Shown piece by piece: positions 11,033 to 23,130 of a stretch of 64,000 nt of DNA. The stretch's first letter is position 1; each line of letters opens with the position of its first letter. Location: positions 64,488,239-64,552,238 of the forward strand of contig OU744723.1 in NCBI GenBank assembly GCA_916613615.1, in the 5' to 3' direction. Position numbers and translations under genes: made by a program. Under the pieces are notes generated by a model that worked only from the letters and a program-made list of their open reading frames with translations, searched no databases and was not told the origin of the DNA. The DNA comes from Steromphala cineraria (Eukaryota; Mollusca; Gastropoda; Trochida; Trochidae).

Positions 11033-11424
11033 AGCAGCTGGCTTCATTTAACTACTAACACCAGGGACAATCTGAGGTATTTGTTCTCAATGTATGTAAA
11101 TTCTGAATGTCATGTGAAACTTATTATTGCTGCATGTCAATGGTTCATATGGCTGAAGCACAAGTTCAAACACAAACTTCCCTTACAGAAAACATACAAA
11201 ACTTGGACCTCAAAGCTGACCGACCGATACTCTACCCACTGTGCCAAAGGGACATACCACTGGACTAATCAAGAATTGACCTGTCACAGCCACAAGTGCA
11301 TTTAATTTCAACCTTTTCTCATGTGAGTGAGTTGGAGTTGAATGACGCTTTTCATCCATTAATGGTTGTTTTCTCATATAATAGTCACATAGTAATCAAA
11401 TACAATTTTGATCATTACTACAAT

Positions 11425-11745
11425 CATAGAAGGGGTGGAATATCGCAGTTGTTTGCGCATCTGGCTTTGGATCAAGAGGTCCAATGTTCCAATCATGCCC
11501 GGCGCTCGGCAACTTTGTCTGCAGTAGAGAACTGTTTTACATGCAGTCAGGTTTCAAACTGAGTTTCAGCACAGTACCGGCCATTGTTCGCTAGCTCAAG
11601 CCATGCACCAATGCTTTTAGGTTATCCCCACATAGCCACGAATAGTGTTGAGGGCTTTTAACTTGCAAAAATACTTGCAGCTGTGATATAAGTGAAATAT
11701 TCTAGAAAGCTGCTTTTAATCGCCTCATCCCTCCTCACATCAAAG
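11425..11745 (+). mobile_element. tRNA-derived SINE, copy 1 (decayed)
   Basis: The order of landmarks (ATATCGCAGT..., GGCGCTCGGCAACTTTGTCTGCAG, ACATGCAGTCAGGTT, TGATATAAGTGAAATATTCT, CATCCCTCCTCAC) matches the reverse complement of the full copy at 55628-55936. The tRNA head is heavily mutated. Confidence 0.65.
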
Positions 11746-12329
11746 AATGAATAGCATGTACAAGTTTGACCTTCACTAGCGTCCATGACCTTCAACACTC
11801 ACCGCACTGCTATTCGATGAATGAACAGGAAAAGGAAACCACAAATAAATACATTGCCTTCATATGCCACATGACATAACATGACTTTTCTCTGGAATCC
11901 ATGTTGAGCAAGAAGAAACAAGTCTTTTGATTGGATGAATTTTGTCACATAGCTCAAACAAGTCTTTTCATTGGAAACTAATTTTCCAAAATGAAACAAA
12001 ATATCTGTATGGTCAGTTTCACCTTATATATGCAAGAATACTCTCGACTGGTCAGAATCCAATCTAGTGTGCAACAAGACATCTGATTGGTCAGACCAAG
12101 AGGCAGAACAGAAAGAGATTTCCACAGATTCCCACTGACCCCGGAGAGTTACAGGGCATCTGCTTCGACTGCGAGGGACAGACAGCGTGTGACATGGTAT
12201 TTGGGTCGGGATATTGATCTGGTTATTGATCGGAGATCCTCCCTCTATATGCATCTCTCACCACAGCTCCTCACACTGCTCTGCAGGAATGTCAGCCTGG
12301 CTGGCTGGTTGGTTTGTCTCACTCCGAGG

Positions 12330-12895
12330 TGCCTGCAGGTGCTTGCAAAATATCATCACACAAGCACCTTGCACCAGACATTATTGTTAAATAGAATTAC
12401 TCAAACATCTCACTAACTATGTAATATCTAAGTAGTCAACCAGGTGCTTAGAATATTTCATTTTTTTCACCCAGGTTCTTGGAATATTTCAGCATATAAG
12501 CATTGTACACCGGACATTATGATAAAAAAAATTACTGAAACATCTCACTAACTGCTTAATATCTAAGTTAAGTCACTCAGGTGATTGCAAAATATCATCA
12601 TACAAGCACCTTGCACCGGACATTATGATAAAGAGAAATACAGAAACATCTCACTAACTGCATAATAGCCGAGTATTCACCGAGGTGCTCAGAATATTTC
12701 AAGATAAAAGCATTTTGCACCAGACATTAGGATTTGTGTATATATGGTATATAGTCAATAGATTCATGAAGGTGCTTGCAATATCTCGTAATACAAACAC
12801 CTTGCATCGAATACTATGGTTAAAGAGAAATACTTTAACATCTCATTAACTGCATAATAGCTAAGTAGTCACCCAGGTGTTTGGAATATTTAGAT
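12330..12895 (+). repeat. diverged tandem repeat of ~110 bp, about 5 copies
   Basis: Recurring order: AGGTGCTTG(C/G)AA(A/T)AT, then AAGCACCTTGCACC, GACATTATG, AACATCTCACTAACTGC and TAATATCTAAG. Monomers are substantially diverged and vary in length, so the array is old. Confidence 0.75.
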
Positions 12896-13075
12896 ATATA
12901 TGAAATTATATCTTAAATGCAACTTATTAGTACTAAAATTAACAGGAGATCACTGTAGCTGTTCATTTTCAGCCTGAAACAGCAGTGATCTAGACTTACT
13001 GCAATAATGTAGACTTGCATGGGTCCATAGACATATTTTCTATGAGACAGACTATTTGACCATGACAATATATGT

Positions 13076-13806
13076 TCCTTCTACACAGAGGTAGAGACTG
13101 CAGCACCAGCCAGGTTATCAGACCAAGGGATGAAGGATGTGGGAGCTGACTGAGTTCTGTGAACATGTTCCTTCTTCACAGAGGTAGAGACTGCAGCACC
13201 AGCTAGGTTATCAGACCAAGGGATGAAGGAAGTGGGGAGCTGACTGAGTTCTGTGAACATGTTCCTTCTACACAGAGGTAGAGACTGCAGCACCAGCCAG
13301 GTTATCAGACCAAGGGATCAAGGAAGTGGGGAGCTGACTGAGTTCTGTGAACATGTTCCTTCTACACAGAGGTAGAGACTGCAGCACCAGCCAGGTTATC
13401 AGACCAAGGGATGAAGGAAGTGGGGAGCTGACTGAGTTCTGTGAACATGTTCCTTCTACACAGAGGTAGAGACTGCAGCACCAGCCAGGTTATCAGACCA
13501 AGGGATGAAGGAAGTGGGGAGCTGACTGAGTTCTGTGAACATGTTCCTTCTACACAGAGGTAGAGACTGCAGCACCAGCCAGGTTATCAGACCAAGGGAT
13601 CAAGGAGGTGGGAGCTGACTGAGTTCTGTGAACATGTTCCTTCTACACAGAGGTAGAGACTGCAGCACCAGCTAGGTTATCAGACCAAGGATAAAGGAAG
13701 TGGGGAGCTGACTGAGTTCTGTGAACATGTTCCTTCTACACAGAGGTAGAGACTGCTCACCAGCTAGGTTATCAGACCAAGGATAAAGGAAGTGGGGAGC
13801 TGACTG
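13076..13806 (+). repeat. 94-bp tandem array, about 8 copies
   Basis: Monomer starts TTCCTTCTACACAGAGGTAG at about 13076, 13168, 13262, 13356, 13450, 13544, 13637 and 13730 (spacing 92-94). Copies are highly similar. Open frames inside it are not gene-like, since the period is not a multiple of three and frames break. Confidence 0.92.
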
Positions 13807-14116
13807 GTATGTATTGATTTGTGGAAACACATCCCTCCTCCCCTCTCGGTCTCTACTGACTGTCATACTCCGCTCATATGGTCAAATAATCCCTGTGTCT
13901 ATGAATACAACACACTGAGTCTGTACTCCATGTTGTATTCTACTCACAATGATAAAAGCATCCATATCAAACACACAAGGGAGCAGAGAGCAACCAGTGA
14001 ATATCAGAATGACATTGCATGCTGTGTAGGGACTATGCATGAGGCGTATCTTCAGTTAGAACTGTTGAACAGTGTACACGAAAAAGGACCATTTAATATC
14101 AGTTTGCATGCTATGT

Positions 14117-14577
14117 AAAGAGGTGTGGTGAGGTGAAGTGAGGTGAGGGGATATGGGGTTTCAAGAGTATTTCACCAGTATCACGCCTGCTAGAATTATC
14201 CCAATGAGAAACTCCCTAACACCATTGTAGCCGTGATTTGCGCTGAAACGTAGTAAACCATGCAAGTGTGACAGGGTGAGGTCTACTACTTCCTACTGGC
14301 TTCGGCTGGACGGATATCTCTTTGGCCGAACAGGTAGAGCGTAGGACTCTCAACCCGGAGGTCCCGGGTTCGAATCCCGCATGGACATGGAAATATTGCA
14401 TTTTCTTTCCTGCTACACAAGCATGGCGAACCATGGGTGGTACTGTGCTGAAATGCAATGTAGCATTGCATAAAAACCTTCAAAAAATGTTTCTCTACTG
14501 CGGTATTCAAACCCCAGATCTCTTGATTAAAGCTGACCACACTAACCACTGCGCTATCCGCAGATGTCTATAGAGTA
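14117..14577 (-). mobile_element. tRNA-derived SINE, copy 2, interrupted
   Basis: On the minus strand the tRNA-related head (CTGCGGATAGCGCAGTGG, an A-box, then the decayed B-box GGGTTTGAATACC) is followed by the body found at 55.6 kb, and ends in a CCCCTCACCTCACTTCACC tail at 14117-14155. The body is split by an insertion at about 14262-14415 carrying a plus-strand tRNA-like sequence. Confidence 0.7.
14262..14415 (+). mobile_element. second tRNA-like element nested in the SINE
   Basis: Contains A-box-like GGCCGAACAGGTAGAGCG and a perfect B-box/T-arm, CCCGGGTTCGAATCCCG. A functional tRNA is unlikely: the anticodon stem around CTCTCAA is poorly paired and there is no matching acceptor stem. 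It is best read as a short tRNA-derived SINE or tRNA pseudogene. Confidence 0.5.
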
Positions 14578-16490
14578 TGCTTGAGGATAAAAGCTTATTT
14601 TCAGGAATAACTGTTGTAATATTGAATACACAACTTGTTTCTGTCAGTGTTTTTGATTGAGGGTTTTCATTTGTTTGAACCACTCAGTCTACCCTGCTCT
14701 ACAAATGGGTACCAGGGAAGAACAGACCTATATGGTTGTGCTACTAAGCTCAAAACAGCAATCTGCATAGACATACTATTTTCTATCTCTTCAGGATTAT
14801 AATAAAATTTGTTGGTTTTAAGATCTGCCTAGACATGGATTATCACTATCAATTACAGGATCATTGAAAAAATGTCATATCATGCTATCATATGTCCGAG
14901 ACACGAGAATTACAAAATAATTATAACTAGGGAAAGATAATTTGTCATTCCCCGTCATTGTAAGTTATTGTCTAAACTTGTCCAAGAGTGTTGGAGAGTT
15001 TCCCAGTTTGTCATGTAAGACACCATGGATTCAAAACTGACACTGCACAGCAGAAATAAAGACATGATATGTTAACAGATAGTCCTGCTTCATGACTGTG
15101 TATTAAATAGGAGCCTTTATATAGTTTAGATCCTATTTCTGCAAGTCTAGATTGACTGAATACACATGAAATGAAAAGCCTCAAGAAATAAGATAACATA
15201 AATGAAGGTACAGTAATTATTTAAAATGTTTCATAGACTTAACTTTAGCCTAGTTAACAGAATATGCCTCCCACTTTCTATGTGCCAATGTTTGTTAACT
15301 CATTAGGGAGAAGGACTGGTGTATCATTGTTGATGCCTGGTCGGATTACATAGTCTTATATTACCGGATTAGGAGGGACTAAGGGTTTGATGTTAATTTA
15401 GACATTAGACGGTTAATAATTTGGAGAAGACACAACTTCTGTGTAGTCATAATAACTGGTTCGGCTGCATGGCCTTCGAGTAAGAATCGTGTGGCCATAC
15501 AAATGTCACACAAAAATTAAGTGACGTTGTTTAGACTACCTTTAACATTCGTGTGGTTCGTGTGAAGTGTCATTTTAAATAAATATGTTACGTTTTGTGT
15601 AAACTTTGTGTTATCATGGGGACCTTCACATACCATAGACTTCGTATAATGTTTATTATTGACTATCCTACGTGGCGGCGTCGGTTCTAACTTTCTCCGA
15701 GATCACCATCTCAACACCACCGCCAGTAAATTCGAATGTTGACATTCATATGATGAGTCAGGGAATGCATGACACACATAAAGGGGATGATTACAACTGA
15801 TTGACCTCAGGAAACATATACCCGTAACTAACAGCTAGCATATTCATCTTGATATCAGTGTTTTCACATAAACTGATAAAGGCCCATGCTTAAAGGAGGC
15901 TGATGATTTTGACGGCATATACAGCATGAAATAATCAAAACTCTATTTTATACAATGTCTGTTACATATTATTACCTAAGATTCAAGGGAAAGTCGGAAC
16001 ACCAATACTCATCAAAGAACACAACCTTTTCTACCAAAAAAAACCATATATTGTATCTTATCAGGTTCATAAAACACTACCATTCTTTACATCAGAGAAT
16101 TATTCCCATCATCACTTGAATCATTAAACTTCAAAACATACTATGCCTTACTATGTAGTCTTCATACGATATCAAGATTTGAATTCAACAGATGAAGAAA
16201 ATCCTGTAGGGAATGAGTAATGCATATGAAAATTGCATCAATAAAACTATTGTTTTACTACAAATGACAATAAGGAATTGACCTGATTTCTTATTCCCAT
16301 TGACAAACACAAGTTGCAACATTCCATACAGCATCCAACATGAATAGTTTACATGACACTTATAATTCACATCTTGCATGCCGACACAGCATTTTTCAAG
16401 AAAGTAGATGAGCTTGTACATAAAGATTTTTGGTTTCCATTGATCCCACCGGAAACTTCAGATTGCAAGCTCTGTTATTGATCCTTATGC
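14578..16490. other. no gene recognised
   Basis: AT-rich, single-copy-looking sequence. I found no exon with both splice sites and an open frame, and no element ends. Confidence 0.4.
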
Positions 16491-16592
16491 CGGCACCACA
16501 GAATACAGGTTTGATCCCGGCACCATAGAATACAGGATTGATACTGGCACCACAGAATACAGGATTGATACTGGCACCACAGAATACAGGTC
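16491..16592 (+). repeat. 28-bp tandem repeat, 4 copies
   Basis: GGCACCACAGAATACAGG followed by (T/A)TTGAT(C/A)C; four near-identical units. Confidence 0.85.
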
Positions 16593-16720
16593 AAAATAAT
16601 GATTCCTCCCATAGACATTTGTTCTCACACCATGAGAATTGACATGTCAGAAACATTATCGACTCCAGTGAGAATCTGTCAGTGAGTTTATTGATGTTCC
16701 TTGCTGCCTCAATACAGAAA

Positions 16721-16795
16721 AATAGAGCCATTGGCTCTGTAGCTCATCAGGCATCATATCAAGTTTGCTTTATACAGGCCAGATGAGCTAAAAAT
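16721..16795 (+). mobile_element. minimal 75-bp copy of element family P (ends only)
   Basis: Has the 5' hairpin AGAGCCATTGGCTCT, the TAGCTCATCAGGC inverted end and the 3' end GGCCAGATGAGCTAAAA, with only about 20 bp between them. It is an internally deleted derivative of the 1-kb copy at 17289-18446. Confidence 0.7.
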
Positions 16796-17288
16796 GAAAC
16801 TGATGTTACCTATTGCAAGAAAACCTAAAAATAAATTACAAAACAAATGTAACGATTTCGGAATAAATTTCCTTACCCAAATGATTTATTATTATTCAAC
16901 ACTTTCTAGATCGCCAATATCAGACAGTGAAAGAAGTCCACACTTAAATATCCAAGGAGAAATAAATTTGCCATAGACTGTCATCTAATGGAGAAAAATA
17001 GGTTTTTAAGATTGTGACCCCTGTGACCCTATTTGGGGTCATGGGGTCACGAAACCTACAGTTTAGAATCCCAATTGGCCAAGGAGTCTACATGCAGTCT
17101 TTCAGCTCAATAGACCTTTTGGAGCTAAAGATGATGATGAAAATAAGTTTTTAAGGTTGTGACCCCTGTGACCCTATTTTGGGTCATGGGGTCAAGAAAT
17201 CTACAATTTAGAATCTCCATTGGCCAAGGAGTCTGCACATATAATTTCAGCTCTCTAGACCTTTTGGAACTTGAGAAGAAGATGAAAA

Positions 17289-18446
17289 AAATAGAGCCAT
17301 TGGCTCTGTAGCTCATCAGGCTTCATCATCAATTATGCTGTAGAGTGTGGCCAATGTGATTCCCCCTTTGTAGAGGCCACAAGGACACCAATCATAAAAT
17401 TAAGTATATAGGCGACAAGTTTCAGTTTTCTAGGCCTTATACTTCAGGAGAAGAAGATAAAAATAGATTTGAAGGACGTTCCTGTTGCCTTTATTAGGGG
17501 CCACAGGGTCACCAAAGCTACAATTCATAATCCTCACTAGTCAAGGAGTCTGTACACTAAGTTTCAGCTTTCTAGGCCTTATGCTTCTGGAAAAGACGAT
17601 GAAAATAGGTTTTTAGGGCATGGCATCTGTGGCCCTTAGTAGGGGTCACAGGGTAACCAAAGCTACAATTTATAATCCTCACTAGCCAAGGAGTCTGTAC
17701 ACAAAGTTTCAGCTTTCTAGGCCTTATGGTTCTGGAGAAGACGATGAAAATAGGTCTTTAGGGCGTGGCATAAGTGACCCTTATTAGGGGTTAAAGGGCC
17801 ACCAAAGCTACAATTTATAATCCTCACTCTTCAAAGAGGCTTTACACAAAGTTTCAGCTTTCTAGGCATCATGGTTCTGGAGAAGAAGATTATAATAGGC
17901 TTTCAGGGCATGGCCCCTGTGGCCCTTATTAGGGGTCACAGGGCCACTAAAGCTACAATTTATAATCCTCACTAGTCAAGGAGTCTGTACACAAAGTTTC
18001 AGCTTTCTAGGCCTTATGCTTCTGGAGAAGAAGATGAAAATAGGTTTTTAGGGCGTGGCCCCTGTGGCCCTTATTAGGGGTCACTGGGCTACCGAAGCTA
18101 CAATTTATAATCTTCACTAGTCAAGGAGTCTGTACACAAAGTTTCAGCTTTCTAGGCCTTATGTTTCTGGAGAAGAAGATGAAAATAGGTTTTTAGGGTG
18201 TGGCCCCTGTGGCCCTTATTAGGGGTCACAGGGCCACCAAAGCTACAATTTATAATCCTCACTAGCCAAGGAGTCTGTACACCAAGTTTAAGCTTTCTAG
18301 GCCTTATGGTTCTGGAGAAGAAGTCGAAATTCCACAAAGTTTACGGACGGATGGACGGACGGACGGACGGACGGACGGACGGACGGACGCCGGACACCAT
18401 GCCATGCCATAAGCCCATCGGGCCTTACAGGCCAGATGAGCTAAAA
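17289..18446 (+). mobile_element. element family P, complete nested copy
   Basis: Order: hairpin AGAGCCATTGGCTCT; TAGCTCATCAGGC; about seven ~145-bp monomers of a different subfamily (GTGGCCCTTATTAGGGGTCA...); (GGAC)n at 18345-18389; 3' hairpin GGCCT/AGGCC; GATGAGCTAAAA. TAGCTCATC and GATGAGCTA form a terminal inverted pair. The layout matches non-autonomous Helitron/Helentron-type ('pearl', DINE) elements, which carry tandem repeats and a 3' hairpin. I see no coding sequence. Confidence 0.75.
18345..18389 (+). repeat. (GGAC)n microsatellite
   Basis: Ten or so tandem GGAC units inside the nested P element. A shorter, interrupted tract is at 19183-19222 in the older copy. Confidence 0.95.
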
Positions 18447-19284
18447 AGTTGTTTAAGGTTGTGACCCCTGTGACCCTATTTGGGGTCACAGGGTCACCCA
18501 AGTTACAAATTAGAATCCCCATTGGCCAAGGAGTCTGCACATATCATTTTTAACTCTCTACTCCTTTTCGAACTTGAGAAGATGAGTTGGTTTTTAAGGT
18601 GGTGACCCCTGTGACCCTATTTGGGGTCATGGGGTCACGAAATCTACAATTTAGAATCTCCATTGGCCAAGGAGTCTGCACATATAATTTCAGCTCTCTA
18701 GTCCTTTTAGAACTTGAGAAGAAGATGAAAATAGGTTTTTTAGGTTGTGACCCCTGTGACCCTATTTGGGGTCATGGGGTCACCAAAGTTACAAATTGGA
18801 ATCCCCATTGTCAAAGGAGTCTGCACATATCATTTTTAACTCTCTACTCCTTTTGGAACTGGAGAAGAAGATGAAAATAGGTTTTTAAGGTTGTGACCCC
18901 TGTGACCCTATTTGGGGTCACAGGGTCACCAAAGTTACAAATTAGAATCCCCATTGGCCAAGGAGTCTGCACATATCATTTTTTACTCTCTAGTCCTTCT
19001 GGAACTGGAGAAGAAGATGAAAATAGGTTTTTAAGGTTGTGACCCCTGTGACCCTATTTGGTGTCACAGGGTCACCAAAATTACAAATTAGAATCTCCAT
19101 ATGCTAAGGTACCTGTACAAAAAATTTCAGCTCTCTAATGTGTATGGTTCATGAGGAGAAGTCGAAAGTGTCAAAAGTTTACGGACGGACGGACGACGGA
19201 CGGACGGACGACAGACGGACGCCGGACAACGGACCATGCCATAAGCCCATCTGGACTTTCAGTCCTGATGAGCTAAAAATGATA

Positions 19285-19490
19285 AAACAATTCCACATCA
19301 AAAGCTGGTTTTAAAATATTCATTAATACATAACTTATTTCTCACCACCTCGATACAGAAAATTAATACATTAATTTCACATCAAAAGGTGGCTTTAAAA
19401 TATTCATTTATACGCTACTTATTTATCACCAGAAAACCATGTAACACAACAATTTCATATCAAAAGGTGGTTTTAAAATATTCATTTAGA
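19285..19490 (+). repeat. ~80-bp tandem repeat, 3 copies
   Basis: Units centred on CACATCAAAAGGTGGTTTTA followed by AAATATTCATT; spacing about 80-85 bp. Confidence 0.75.
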
Positions 19491-20099
19491 CCTTTGAATC
19501 TCCTTTTTAATAATCACAAAGCTGTGAGACACTGAAAACTTACATTTATTATCATTCTTAACTTCACCAGCAAAAACCTCACATCAAAACAAGCAACAAA
19601 AGCAAGAGGGCTTTCATTGGTCCATTAAAGCACAATCCCGTAACACACTTATATATAGGCCGTTATAGATCCTATGCGGATAACGGTTTGGCATTTAGCT
19701 ATAACAATTATGTCAAGGCAAGTCAGAAGTAAGTCATATCACACCTCATTAACTCCTTACCGGGTGATAAACACCATTATCCTTGTAACAAAAGCACTGA
19801 AGGCTAAAAATGAAAGAATTTGAAACTTGATTGATTGCCAAAGGGCAATTGCTTCATCTTGTGACTGTCAAGGCTTCCTTCAAATATCAGCTAAAATTCT
19901 TGTTTAAAGAGATGATCATAACTGATAGGGGTAATGATGACATAGACGTAGATCAAATCACACCCTTGTAATAAAAGCATGATAAGATTGATGCATACAT
20001 GCAACTTGACAAGTACGTTTAAAAAAATTTTTAAATGATGTACTCCTTTCATATCTAAGTTTCATTGAGCAATGCCAGTTAATAAACTTGTTTCAGTTT

Positions 20100-20470
20100 A
20101 AGATTTTGTTGCAGGTATTTTGCCAATACTTTTATGAGTGCACCATCTTATCTCATACTCTCAAACCTTCTAGTACCATATAAGAGAGTCAGATCGGCCT
20201 CCGCTCTCAGGACAAAAATCTTCTGTTTGTGCCTCAAGTTAAGAGTGTTCACTATTGCACCAGATCATTCGCCTCTACTGCCTCCACAGCTTAGAATGAT
20301 CTTCCCCAAACCCTTTGTTTCTGCAGTGACTTTTCTATCTTCCGAACACAGTTGAAAACTCACCTCTTCCAGAAGTCTTTAAAACTTTGAAACTATGTTT
20401 TGTAGTGTTTTGAGCACACTAATATGAATATATGCGCTTTATAAATGTCCTATTATTATAATTATATAAT
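20100..20470 (+). pseudogene. LINE 3' end fragment (L2/RTE-X-like)
   Basis: The decayed C-terminal coding end retains the family's closing pattern in shifted frames: '...RVRSAS...', a broken 'APDHSPLLPPQLR', then FRTQLKTHLFQKSL just before the stop. It is followed by GAATATATGCGCTTTATAAA and a short TTATTA-type tail, as in L2-class elements. Several frameshifts. The insertion is 5'-truncated, as expected of target-primed integration. Confidence 0.6.
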
Positions 20471-22280
20471 GTCTTGCCTCATTAACTACTTCAATTCACT
20501 GGCCTGATTCACGCAACATTCAGCCTTCTGGCTTCTATGCAAGACTGGCTTCTCTTGATGTTATTGATATTTTGTAATGTAAGTCATGCACCAACACAAA
20601 ACGATAGGCATGGAACTATTACATCTGATTGTTATCGGTAGTAAATTCTTTGTGTTTAATAATTGTTAATCATTAATTTGATCATTTGTACATATTGCTA
20701 TATTTCTTATCTTAAACATGACATATGCTTTGTGTCAAAAGAATCACAAAAGCTATCGTTTTGGTATTTCGCTAGAGACACCATATTTAGGATCAAATAT
20801 AAAACCATCGTTTGAATAAGCCAAAGGCAGACAGTTATTCACAAGGGCCAACACTTTTAAATATCTTTATATCAGTTTCACAGTTGTTAACATAAAACTC
20901 TTCCTAAATGTTCCTTTATCTCAAATTACTGCAGTAACTCAAATTTCACATCCATACCTTCATTACCATCACTCTAAACTGATGACAGTGTCATATATTG
21001 ATACTAATACCAAGACACTCAGATACTAAAACTATCAGATGCTGTTGTCTTAACAAGCATAGCGAGATTCTATTATCGTTAGCAACAAGTTGATTGTAAT
21101 TGAGCTCTATCAGTAATAAGGCAAGCTAATTAACCTAATCAATGTAATTAACTTAATGATAGCTGACCAGATGTTTACATGAGAGGTAAAATTGAACTGT
21201 CATTAATCATTCATGATGTAGCCATTACATAAGTATGGATTGGAAAGGTATATATGGCTACTTTTGGGATGCATAAAGAAGAGATTACAATTAGACATAG
21301 ACTTGACTTTGTATTTCTTAAATCGGATCGTAAGCTGCCCAAAACGACTTACATACACTGCCTAATTGGCCCCATCCCAACAGGTCTGAACACTGCAACC
21401 ACAACTATGTTGTTTTATTCTCAAAACCAGAAACAAGTGCTTGAAGCCAGTGCTCCAGATAATTTTTTGACCTATTGAGTATTTACTCCCTGTTTTGAAA
21501 ACAATTGAGTAAACTTTATTTTGAGAGAGTACTGAGTAAAATTGTACTCCTTCGATTTCTGGCAATTTGGTATTTTTGTTTAAAAATTAGATTTTACGCT
21601 CACAATTCTTCATGATTGGGTTATTTTCTACCAAGATAACTTATCTTAAATGTATATTGAACATGTTGAAATCAATGAATGTAGTTTTTCAATCTTGTAA
21701 TGTCTTTTGAAAGAACAAATACATCTTGTTCCTGAATTTAAATGTTCCAGTAAAACAACTAAAATTAACTAGGAGGCATCGCTTATACAAACAAGCACTA
21801 CTGTAGAGTTTTATGAGCTCGAGCCTTACTCATCCGGATACCCGGGGCCGCAACTTAAAACTTGGTTTACGTGTCAAACACAGATGTAGAGCTTTGATAT
21901 CCATTCGTGACAAATTTATGCGTCAGTACGCAAGATTTTACAAACTATTGCGTACAGTACGCATGGTATTATGATTCTTTTGGGTTTTAATGAAAATGCC
22001 TGCGTATCTGTACTCTCAGTTTTCTTATCAATTACGTTTTCAACGATTTTAGTGCGTAAAATACGCAGATACGCAGCTTATCTGTAGCACTGTTGAAGCG
22101 ATGAAATTTGAAAACAAAAGCACAGACATGACATTTAGAATTAATTTTATTAAATCAATTGGTTTTGGGTTACTGCTATCTTCAATGATAATGAACATAA
22201 AACTAGAAATATGTCTTTTATATGTAATTTTTAAGTAACATGCTGGTTTAATCTTAAACTTTATCCCCAAGAAAAATATT
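20471..22280. other. no gene recognised
   Basis: AT-rich. A patch at 21930-22080 is rich in GCGTA/TACGC motifs and may be a decayed palindromic element. 'GCTCCAGATAA(T/C)TTTT' at about 21450 recurs near 30150 and marks another dispersed repeat. Confidence 0.35.
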
Positions 22281-22571
22281 CTTTATCACCATCATCCTCA
22301 CCATCACCATAATCACATGATAATAGATAACCTCAAAACAGTTTTTTTTATTTTCTTTATATGAAAACTTCAAAACTTTCCTGTGACTTTAATGCCAGAA
22401 GATCATTATCCAATACATATGTAAATTCAAATTGCCTGGCTTACAAAGTTTGACATCATCATCATCCATATCACCACCAAAATCATCATCATCATCCATA
22501 TCATCACCATCACCATCACCATCACCACCATCATCACCACCATCATCATCATCATCACCATCACCATCACC

Positions 22572-22618
<47 letters not shown>

Positions 22619-22660
22619 TATCACCACCACCACCATCACCACAATCATCTATGGATGTAG
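22281..22660. repeat. (CAT/CAC)n trinucleotide tract
   Basis: Imperfect CAT, CAC and CATCAC repeats, densest at 22455-22655. Minus-strand Asp/Gly runs in this interval reflect the repeat, not a protein. Confidence 0.95.
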
Positions 22661-22972
22661 ACTGAAAATCAATATCTATATGTATATGTGAAACCTGAAA
22701 CAAACAACCAGCCTAGAAAGAAACACAGATTATTATCATCATCAACCTAGAAGAAAAGATAATCTCAAAACCTCTCTACGTAAACACTTCTCATGTTTAT
22801 GTATATTGACTGCAGATCATTACTTAAATACATGAGAAGCCCAAAACAAATGTCCAGCTTAAAGAGTAAGACCGAGTCAACACAATGCTGACAGCCAGCT
22901 AATGTAATAATCCCCCATCAGCTCTTCTGCTGTAACAGTGAACATACAGAGCTTTCTAACGATTAACCATCT

Positions 22973-23083
22973 AAGGACGAATATTTTATGGATAACAACT
23001 TCTTTATTCTGAGTACACGACGTTTCGATACAGCTTCTTGTATCGTTTTCAAGCAAGTTGTTATCCATAAAATATTCGTCCTT
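22973..23083. repeat. palindrome with 29-bp perfect arms and structured core (PLE/HHR-like)
   Basis: Arms AAGGACGAATATTTTATGG... are exactly repeated in reverse. The core, read on the minus strand, is CTTGAAAAC-GATACA-loop-TGTATC-GAAACGTCG. The copy at 31540-31660 has CTTGAAAAC-GGTGT-loop-ACACC-GAACCGTCG: the inner stem differs but still pairs. This recalls the hammerhead layout of Penelope-like elements (stem II followed by GAAAC), though the catalytic CUGANGA box is not intact. Confidence 0.6.
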
Positions 23084-23130
23084 ATTTGACTTCCAACTTC
23101 TAAATGCCACTCACAGAAGTGATTAACCAT

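Larger units (their letters stand above)
16988..19279 (+). mobile_element. element family P, older copy, split by a younger P element
   Basis: ~145-bp monomers (GTGACCCCTGTGACCCTATT...) occur at about 16988-17288 and 18447-19150, then a (GGAC)n tract and the end GGACTTTCAGTCCTGATGAGCTA. A complete second P element occupies 17289-18446, between GAAGATGAAAA and the continuation of the same monomer. No clear 5' terminus of the older copy is visible. Confidence 0.75.

Noticed and set aside
13081..13866. Minus-strand frames with repeated 'FIPWSDNLAG'
   Set aside because: Translation of the 94-bp tandem array; frames break at every length change.
14310..14390. Functional tRNA gene
   Set aside because: T arm is perfect but the anticodon stem is mispaired and there is no acceptor stem; more likely SINE-derived.
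18198..18874. Open frames in the P elements
   Set aside because: Overlapping frames on both strands that follow the ~145-bp monomers and the GGAC tract.
22389..22703. Asp/Gly-rich minus-strand frame
   Set aside because: Translation of a CAT/CAC microsatellite.
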